Source: Acidobacteriota bacterium
Lineage (GTDB): Bacteria; Acidobacteriota; Terriglobia; Acidiferrales; UBA7541
Assembly (NCBI GenBank): GCA_013289695.1
Contig: JABCZK010000005.1
Location: 1-64,000 of the forward strand
DNA: 64,000 bases
Direction of reading: 5' to 3'
Shown here: positions 57,605 to 64,000 of the stretch, in pieces
How the letters are laid out: every line of letters starts with the position of its first letter
How positions within the stretch are numbered: the first letter of the stretch is position 1
Notes under the pieces: generated by a model
The model's input: only the letters and a program-made list of their open reading frames with translations
Databases searched by the model: none
What the model was told of the DNA's origin: nothing
Program-made: the position numbers and the translations under genes

Positions 57605-57621
57605 GCCGGCGTCCCGCCGGC
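57605..57621. repeat. Palindrome GCCGGCG-TCC-CGCCGGC
   Basis: Perfect 7-bp arms. Confidence 0.65.
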
Positions 57622-57636
57622 AGATTCGCGTTCACT

Positions 57637-58737
57637 ATGACGACGAACGATCCCACAAGACAAACGCTCGCTCAACTTGGCGCTGACTCACCCGACAAGG
57701 TCGCGACTCTGTTCAGCGAACTGCGCGCCGCATTCGATCGCGACGCGGCTCAAGATATTGCTTCGATCGATCTGGGCATCACGCGGGTAAAGTGGCAGGG
57801 CCGCAAGTCGGGAATTCTCTCCGAGATTACTGAGCACTGGCTGAAGCCGGCATCGAAAGAGGTCAAGCCCGCTGTAGGCCAAAACCTCAACGCTCTGAAG
57901 TCTCACATCGAGGAACGAATCGCTAGGTTGACGGCCGAGAAGGACGCGGCTGGGGAACAGAGCGCCGCGGCCCGCGACAAAATCGATCTTTCACTGCCCG
58001 GGATCGAGCGCGCCATCGGCACGCGACACCTGATCCGCCAAACCTACGACGAACTTCTGCGCATTTTCACCGCGATCGGCTTCAGCGTGGTCGCCGGGCC
58101 CGAAATCGAAACGCCTTACTACAATTTCGAGGCGCTTAATATTCCCGAGCATCATCCAGCGCGCGACAACATGGACACTTTCTACATCGCAGGCGCGCGC
58201 GGCGGGCATTTGCTGCGCACGCACACCTCGCCCATGCAGATTCGCACCATGGAGAAACAAAAGCCGCCGGTGCGCATCGTCGTCCCCGGCAAAGTCTATC
58301 GCCGCGATAATCCGGACGCGACGCACGGCTACATGTTCCACCAGATCGAAGGCCTGGCTGTGGATACGGACATCACCTTCTGCGACTTCAAGGGCACCGT
58401 GGATTATTTCGCGCGCGAATTCCTCGGCCCCAAGACAAAAACGCGCCTCCGGCCCAGCTATTTTCCGTTCACCGAGCCTTCCGCCGAAGTGGACGCAACC
58501 TGCCACGTCTGCGGCGGCACCGGCTGCCGCGTGTGCAAACAATCCGGCTGGATCGAACTTTTCGGCGCGGGCATGGTAAATCCGGCGGTGTACGGATTCG
58601 TGGGCTACGATCCAGAAAAATATTCCGGCTTCGCATTCGGCATGGGCGTGGATCGCCTGGCGATGATGAAGTACGGCGTGACGGAAGTGCCGCTGCTGTT
58701 CCAGAACGATGTGCGCTTCCTGAAACAGTTTCCGTGA
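57637..58737 (+). CDS. pheS: Phenylalanine--tRNA ligase alpha subunit
   Basis: GPEIETPYYNFEALNIPEHHPARDNMDTFYI; LRTHTSPMQIRTM. Confidence 0.97.
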   Translation: MTTNDPTRQTLAQLGADSPDKVATLFSELRAAFDRDAAQDIASIDLGITRVKWQGRKSGILSEITEHWLKPASKEVKPAVGQNLNALKSHIEERIARLTAEKDAAGEQSAAARDKIDLSLPGIERAIGTRHLIRQTYDELLRIFTAIGFSVVAGPEIETPYYNFEALNIPEHHPARDNMDTFYIAGARGGHLLRTHTSPMQIRTMEKQKPPVRIVVPGKVYRRDNPDATHGYMFHQIEGLAVDTDITFCDFKGTVDYFAREFLGPKTKTRLRPSYFPFTEPSAEVDATCHVCGGTGCRVCKQSGWIELFGAGMVNPAVYGFVGYDPEKYSGFAFGMGVDRLAMMKYGVTEVPLLFQNDVRFLKQFP

Positions 58738-58801
58738 AGAATTTGTGGCGGCACAGCGTGGCGCTGTGCCCCTGCTTTGAACGTTTGCACCCGGCGAACT
58801 A

Positions 58802-60895
58802 ATGAAGGTTGTCTACAACTGGCTGAAAGAATTCGTGGACGCCACCGCGTCGCCCGCCGATCTGCGCGCACGGCTTTCGCTCGCGGGCGTGGCTGTGGAT
58901 TCCATCGAAGAGACCTCCGCGGGTCCCGTGCTGGATGCGGAAGTGACGGCGAATCGTCCCGATTGCCTGGGCCACCTGGGCATCGCGCGCGAGGTGGCAG
59001 CGATTTACCGCTTGCCGCTCAAGCCGCTGCATCCCAAGCTGAAAGAATCAGCGGAAAAAGTGGCCGATGCGACGCGCGTGGAAATCGCGGCGCCGGATCT
59101 TTGCGGGCGCTTCACGGCGCGCGTGCTGCGCGGAGTAAAAGTGCAGCCTTCGCCGGACTGGCTGCGGCAAGGCCTGGAAGCGATCGGCGAAAAATCCATC
59201 AACAACGTGGTGGACGTCACCAACTACGTGATGTTCGAGCTGGGTCACCCGCTGCACGCTTTCGATTTCGATAAATTGCAGGAACACCGCATCGTGGTGC
59301 GCCGCGCGAAACCCGGAGAAAAAATCCGCACGCTCGATGGCGCCGAACGCACGCTGACGAAAGACGTGTGCGTGGTGGCGGACGCTGGGCGCGCCGTGGG
59401 CATCGGCGGAGTGATGGGCGGCGCGGAGACCGAAATCAGTTTCAGCACGCGCAACGTACTGATCGAGTGCGCCTGGTTCGATCCCATTTCAGTGCGCCGC
59501 GCTTCCAAGGCTCTCGGCTTGCGCAGCGAGGCTTCCTATCGCTTCGAACGCGGCGCCGATCCCGAAATGGCGGAGCTGGCTTCGCGGCGCGCCGCGGAAC
59601 TGATTCAGCAAGTCGCCGGCGGCGAACTTCTCGCGGGAGTTGTGGACGTGTACCCGCATCGCCCGCCGGACGAGAAAATCGAGCTTTCGCGCAAGGAACT
59701 GCTGCGCGTGATGGGCGCGGACCTTCCGGACCGTGACATCGAAGCGATCCTCAGCGCGCTGGGTTTTCATCCCGTGCGTGTGGACGTGAATCGCGGCAGT
59801 GACGGTTCGATTGCCGCCGTGTGGGAATGCCGGCAAGCTTCCTGGCGGCAGGATGTAACGCGCGGGATTGACCTGATCGAAGAGGTGGCGCGGCATTACG
59901 GCTACGACAAATTTCCGCCGCGCCTTCCGCCCGCAAAACTTCCCGCGCACCGTTTGCCACACGCCGAGGCACAGGACCGCTTGCGCGAACGCATCGTCGC
60001 GCTGGGCTACCAGGAAATCGTGGAAATCCCGATTGTGGATACGCAGCGTAACGAGCTTTTCCGGCCGGAGAATCTGACGCCCGCGGTGATCGGCAATCCG
60101 CTCGCGGAAGACGCATCGGTGATGCGTTCGACGGGGACCGTCAGCATGTTGCGCGCGATGGAGTGGAATCTGAATCACGGCCAGCGCAATTTGCGCCTGT
60201 TTGAAATCGGCAAGACTTATCAGCTGCGCGACGGCGAGCCGGTGGAAGCGCAAGTGCTCACGCTCGGCGCCACCGGCCTGGCACAGGAAAAAACCATTTA
60301 CGAACCGGCACGTGAATTCGGCTTCGCGGATTTGAAGGGCGACCTCGACCGCATCGGTGAGCTTGCCGGCGGTTTTCGGTGGCAGTCGGGCGGTCCGCCA
60401 TGGCTCACCAGCTCGCGTGCGGCTCGGATCTCGCTTCCGAGTAAATCATCGGCTTCGGCAGACATCGGAGTGGCCGGCCAACTCGCCAGACGCATCGCCG
60501 AGGGGTACAAATTCCGTCAGGACGTCTTCGTCGCTGAACTGAAGCTCGAACCACTCGTCACCGGCGTCGAAGCGGCAAACGCCGCGCGGCGTTTCAAAGC
60601 GTTGCCGCGGTTCCCAGCGGTCGCGCGCGATTTTTCGCTCGTGCTCGCCGACGGCGTAATCTTCGCGCAAGTCGTCGAGACGATCCGCTCGCTCCCGATC
60701 GCCGAACTCGAAAGCATCGAAGCCGCCGACCTCTTCCGCGGCGGACAAGTGCCGCCCGGAAAATTTTCACTCATGATCCGCGTAAAATTCCAAAGCGCCG
60801 AGGCCACGTTCACCGACGCGCAGCTCAACGATTTCTCCGCGCGCATTGTCGCCGCGCTGCAAGAAAAACTCGGCGCCACGCTCCGCGCGATATAA
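58802..60895 (+). CDS. pheT: Phenylalanine--tRNA ligase beta subunit lacking the N-terminal tRNA-binding (EMAP/OB) domain
   Basis: MKVVYNWLKEFVD; ANRPDCLGHLGIAREVAAIY; B3/B4, B5 and FDX-ACB regions. Confidence 0.95.
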   Translation: MKVVYNWLKEFVDATASPADLRARLSLAGVAVDSIEETSAGPVLDAEVTANRPDCLGHLGIAREVAAIYRLPLKPLHPKLKESAEKVADATRVEIAAPDLCGRFTARVLRGVKVQPSPDWLRQGLEAIGEKSINNVVDVTNYVMFELGHPLHAFDFDKLQEHRIVVRRAKPGEKIRTLDGAERTLTKDVCVVADAGRAVGIGGVMGGAETEISFSTRNVLIECAWFDPISVRRASKALGLRSEASYRFERGADPEMAELASRRAAELIQQVAGGELLAGVVDVYPHRPPDEKIELSRKELLRVMGADLPDRDIEAILSALGFHPVRVDVNRGSDGSIAAVWECRQASWRQDVTRGIDLIEEVARHYGYDKFPPRLPPAKLPAHRLPHAEAQDRLRERIVALGYQEIVEIPIVDTQRNELFRPENLTPAVIGNPLAEDASVMRSTGTVSMLRAMEWNLNHGQRNLRLFEIGKTYQLRDGEPVEAQVLTLGATGLAQEKTIYEPAREFGFADLKGDLDRIGELAGGFRWQSGGPPWLTSSRAARISLPSKSSASADIGVAGQLARRIAEGYKFRQDVFVAELKLEPLVTGVEAANAARRFKALPRFPAVARDFSLVLADGVIFAQVVETIRSLPIAELESIEAADLFRGGQVPPGKFSLMIRVKFQSAEATFTDAQLNDFSARIVAALQEKLGATLRAI

Positions 60896-60968
60896 TCCGA
60901 ATGAACGTTGCGCGGCCAGCCAGCAACGGCCGGCGCAGCTTCACCAATCGCCAGCGCGAGTAAGTCGT

Positions 60969-62033
60969 ATGACCCAAAGCGATTTCCTACGCGACCTCGG
61001 AATCACGCACCCGATCATCCAGGCTCCGATGGCTGGTGGCCCGTCCACTCGCGAACTCGTCGCGGCGGTATGCAATGCCGGAGCTCTGGGCTCGCTCGGG
61101 TCCGCCTATAGCACGCCCGAGCAAATCACTGCGGACATTGAGAAGGTTCGTTCCCTCACGGAAAAACCCTTCAACGTGAATCTTTTCGCAGCTGGATACG
61201 CGCCCGAATCACAAGTTGACCCTGGCCCGATGTTGGCGCTGCTCGCGGAAATTCACGAATTGCTACATTTGCCTCCGCCCACGGTTCCCGCATGGCCCGT
61301 CAATCCGTTTGAAAAACAACTGCAGGCCGTCCTGGAAGCGCGGCCGGCGTTTTTCAGTTTCACTTTCGGAATCCCCGAGCCTCACGCAATGGCGCGCCTC
61401 AAGGCAGCGGGAATCGCTACCTTTGGCACCGCTACGACTGTCGAAGAGGGACAAATGTTGGAAGCAAGCGGCGTGACGGCCATCGTGGCGCAGGGCGCCG
61501 AGGCCGGCTCGCACCGCGGAACCTTCGTCGGCTCCTTCGAGAGTGCGATGGTTCCGACTCTTGAATTAGTGCGCTCGCTCAGTGCGGCGGTATCCAGGCC
61601 AATAATCGCTTCCGGTGGACTGATGGACGGCCGAGACATCGCGCAAGCACTCGCGCGCGGCGCCCGGGCCGCTCAACTCGGCAGCGCATTCCTCACCTGC
61701 CCCGAAGCCGGCACCCCTGAAGCTTACAGGCGCGCCATACTCGCTGCGCGCGAGGACACCACCGTCATCACGCGAGCGTTTTCGGGCCGCCCCGCGCGCT
61801 CTCTCCTGAATACGTTCATCTCCAAAGTCGAGGGCAAAGAAAAAATAATCCTGCCGTTCCCGCTGCAAAATGCCCTCACCCGCCCGATGCGCACAGCCGC
61901 CGCGAAGCTGGGAAAATCCGGCTATCTCTCACTCTTCGTCGGCCAAGGTGTGACGCGGGCGCGCGCCCTGCCCGCCGCGGAACTCATATCTCGCTTAGTC
62001 GCGGAAATGCTGCAAGCACAGGCGGCCTCCTGA
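60969..62033 (+). CDS. Nitronate monooxygenase-like FMN enzyme
   Basis: GITHPIIQAPMAGGPSTRELVAAVCNAGALGSLGSAY; AQGAEAGSHRGTF. Confidence 0.93.
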   Translation: MTQSDFLRDLGITHPIIQAPMAGGPSTRELVAAVCNAGALGSLGSAYSTPEQITADIEKVRSLTEKPFNVNLFAAGYAPESQVDPGPMLALLAEIHELLHLPPPTVPAWPVNPFEKQLQAVLEARPAFFSFTFGIPEPHAMARLKAAGIATFGTATTVEEGQMLEASGVTAIVAQGAEAGSHRGTFVGSFESAMVPTLELVRSLSAAVSRPIIASGGLMDGRDIAQALARGARAAQLGSAFLTCPEAGTPEAYRRAILAAREDTTVITRAFSGRPARSLLNTFISKVEGKEKIILPFPLQNALTRPMRTAAAKLGKSGYLSLFVGQGVTRARALPAAELISRLVAEMLQAQAAS

Positions 62034-62090
62034 TAAATCGAAGCAAAAGAATCGGCCCGCGCGCATAAGCCCGTTGCGCGCGCGCACGCA

Positions 62091-62408
62091 ATGGCCGACA
62101 ATAACCCTGGCTCAGCAAGGGAGTGCACCGTGAAAATCGAGATTTACGATCAGAGCTACAACGTGAACGCGGATGACAACGAGGAATATTTGAAGGAACT
62201 GGCGGCCTACGTGGACGGCAAGATGCGTTCCATCGCCGAAGCCACGCACATGGTGGATTCACTGAAGGTCGCGGTGCTCGCCGCGTTGAATATTGCCGAT
62301 GAATCGTTCGCGCTGCGCAAACGCCAGCAGGAAATCGAAGGTCCGCTGCGCAAGCGCGTGGAAAAATGCGTGTCCATGGTGGAAAAGGCGCTCGAACAGA
62401 CAAATTAG
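62091..62408 (+). CDS. zapA: Cell division protein ZapA
   Basis: VKIEIYDQSYNVNADDNEEYLKELAAYVDGKMRSIAEATHMVDSLKVAVLAALNIADE. Confidence 0.92.
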   Translation: MADNNPGSARECTVKIEIYDQSYNVNADDNEEYLKELAAYVDGKMRSIAEATHMVDSLKVAVLAALNIADESFALRKRQQEIEGPLRKRVEKCVSMVEKALEQTN

Positions 62409-62515
62409 CCGGTGAAAAATCCCTTCGAGCTGATTGCTGAACGTAATTGCGCGCGACCCTTAGGTTTCTAGTGCTCCCCGCGCAACCCGTTAGCACCTTA
62501 CCGCCATCTCCGTAT

Positions 62516-62833
62516 ATGATTGGTCCTAGGTGTTTTGCCGACCTTTGCCACGTGCATAAACGCAGAGCAGTTCTGTATCTGGTCGTTCCAGTAGCGCTGC
62601 TCGCGCTGCTGATGCTCCTGATGGTGTTGGGCAGCGTCTCGCATTGTCATGCCGGCCCCGATGCAAATTGCTCGATTTGCCATCTGAGCCATCAACCGAT
62701 TGACCATCCACAACCGAACCATCGTGAACCGTCGCTGGCCCAGGTCGGCGTGCGAATCGAGTTCCAGCAACCCGGATTTGCACCCTCGCCCGTCGCGCCA
62801 CGACTTCCCACCCGCGCTCCGCCCGCCGTCTAA
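62516..62833 (+). CDS. Small hydrophobic protein with CSICHLSHQP motif
   Basis: TM segment VLYLVVPVALLALLMLLMVLG then CHAGPDANCSICHLSH; precedes an efflux gene. Confidence 0.6.
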   Translation: MIGPRCFADLCHVHKRRAVLYLVVPVALLALLMLLMVLGSVSHCHAGPDANCSICHLSHQPIDHPQPNHREPSLAQVGVRIEFQQPGFAPSPVAPRLPTRAPPAV

Positions 62834-62903
62834 CCTCGATTTGAATCCGTGCTGCTACCAGCAAGCCGATCCCACTACTTTTTTTCTTTAGAGGTTGAAG
62901 ACT

Positions 62904-64000
62904 ATGCCCGCTAAAACCCTGCTATTCGCCATCCCTGCACTGGTGGTGTGTTTTGCATCCGCGGCTCTTGCGCAGACGTCACCGCCCCCGCCGCCATCCG
63001 CGCCGCAGAACGCCACGCCCGGAGCCGCGCCGCAAAATACTCCGTCGGGGCAGGTGCATGGCGCCGTGCGCATCACCTTGGACCAGGCCATCCAGATGGC
63101 GCTCGAACACAACCATAATTTGAAGGCTGCGCGTACCACCATTCAGCAGGACGAAGCTCTGGAAATCACCGCGAACCTGCGGCCCAATCCCGTGCTCACC
63201 GCGGACGCGCAGTTCCTTCCGATTTTTCAGCCGAATCAGTTCACCGCAGACTACATCAATGAGACCGCGCAGTTTGATTTGGGCATCGCCTACCTGTTCG
63301 AACGCGGCAGGAAGCGCCAGCATCGCCTGCAAGCCGCGCAAGACGTAACCGCGCAAACCAAATCGCTGGTTACGGACAACGAGCGTACCCTGACCTTCAA
63401 CGTTGCCTCGCAATTCGTCGGCGTCCAGCTCGCCGAATCCACGCTCGATCTCGCCCTGCAGGACATGAAGAGTTTTCAGAACACGCTGGACATCAGCCAG
63501 GCCCGCTACAACGCCGGCGACATCAGCGAAGGCGATTTTCTGAAGATCAAACTCCAGATGCTGCAATTTCAGCAGGACGTGGCCCAAGCGCAACTGACCA
63601 AAGTGCAGGCGCTGGTGGGCTTGCGGCAGTTCCTGGGATACGAAACCGTTCCCGAGGACTTCGACGTTTCCAGCGACTTCGACTACATACCCGTGCAAAT
63701 AAAACTCGAAGAGCTGCAAGCGAAAGCTCTGCAGTCCCGCCCGGATTTCCGCGCGGCGCAGCAAGGCGTGACCGCGGCCAAGAGCCAGTATGAATTGGCC
63801 AAGGCCAACGGCAAAGTGGACGTAACCGGCACCGCCAATTACGATCACGTCAGCGATACCAATACAGCCTCCTTCTTCGGCAGCTTTCAGATCCCCATCT
63901 TTAACCGCAATCAAGGCGAAATCGCGCGCACCAATTACGTAATCAATCAGGCGCAGGAACTGGAGCGGGCCGCGAGCGATCAGGTGATGAGTGACGTGCT
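62904..64000 (+). CDS. TolC/CusC-type outer membrane efflux protein (runs off window end)
   Basis: Signal peptide; ITLDQAIQMALEHNHNLKAARTTIQQ; FGSFQIPIFNRNQGEIAR. Confidence 0.92.
   Translation, partial: MPAKTLLFAIPALVVCFASAALAQTSPPPPPSAPQNATPGAAPQNTPSGQVHGAVRITLDQAIQMALEHNHNLKAARTTIQQDEALEITANLRPNPVLTADAQFLPIFQPNQFTADYINETAQFDLGIAYLFERGRKRQHRLQAAQDVTAQTKSLVTDNERTLTFNVASQFVGVQLAESTLDLALQDMKSFQNTLDISQARYNAGDISEGDFLKIKLQMLQFQQDVAQAQLTKVQALVGLRQFLGYETVPEDFDVSSDFDYIPVQIKLEELQAKALQSRPDFRAAQQGVTAAKSQYELAKANGKVDVTGTANYDHVSDTNTASFFGSFQIPIFNRNQGEIARTNYVINQAQELERAASDQVMSDV

Noticed and set aside
1-64000. CRISPR arrays, rRNA, tRNA, transposases or prophage genes
   Set aside because: None recognised on either strand by reading; no regularly spaced repeats, cloverleaf signatures or transposase motifs noticed. 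A tRNAscan-SE/minced run would be needed to be certain.

Overview
The window is GC-rich bacterial chromosome. Gene content points to Acidobacteriota: an ADOP-type permease with its PadR regulator, a CysA2-like rhodanese, and many mosaic intergenic palindromes. Core blocks are rpsP-khpA-rimM-trmD-rplS-rnhB (start of window) and thrS-infC-rpmI-rplT-pheS-pheT-zapA (right side). Between them are nrdJ, ppc, glmM, thiE, ABC permeases, DUF2339/DUF3999 membrane proteins, an OprB-like porin, an SDR, a cytochrome c, VapBC and other genes. I saw no rRNA, tRNA, CRISPR array or transposase. The most interesting candidate is an unannotated 28-codon minus-strand ORF (31871..31957) with 9 Cys codons: MQICCQCCACCCCMFCADVSSGAGRLGS. 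It is followed by a strong intrinsic terminator and then a CysA2-like thiosulfate sulfurtransferase. A 9-bp pairing inside this leader could act as an antiterminator, and a -35/-10 pair sits so close that the ORF would be leaderless. Together this looks like a cysteine-responsive transcription attenuator. Other findings are a pseudokinase-TonB fusion, a probable AUC start codon for infC, two or three genes with apparent frame lesions, a PheT lacking the usual N-terminal tRNA-binding domain, a family of core-swapped palindromes (one copy inside an ORF), and a candidate structured ncRNA with its own terminator.
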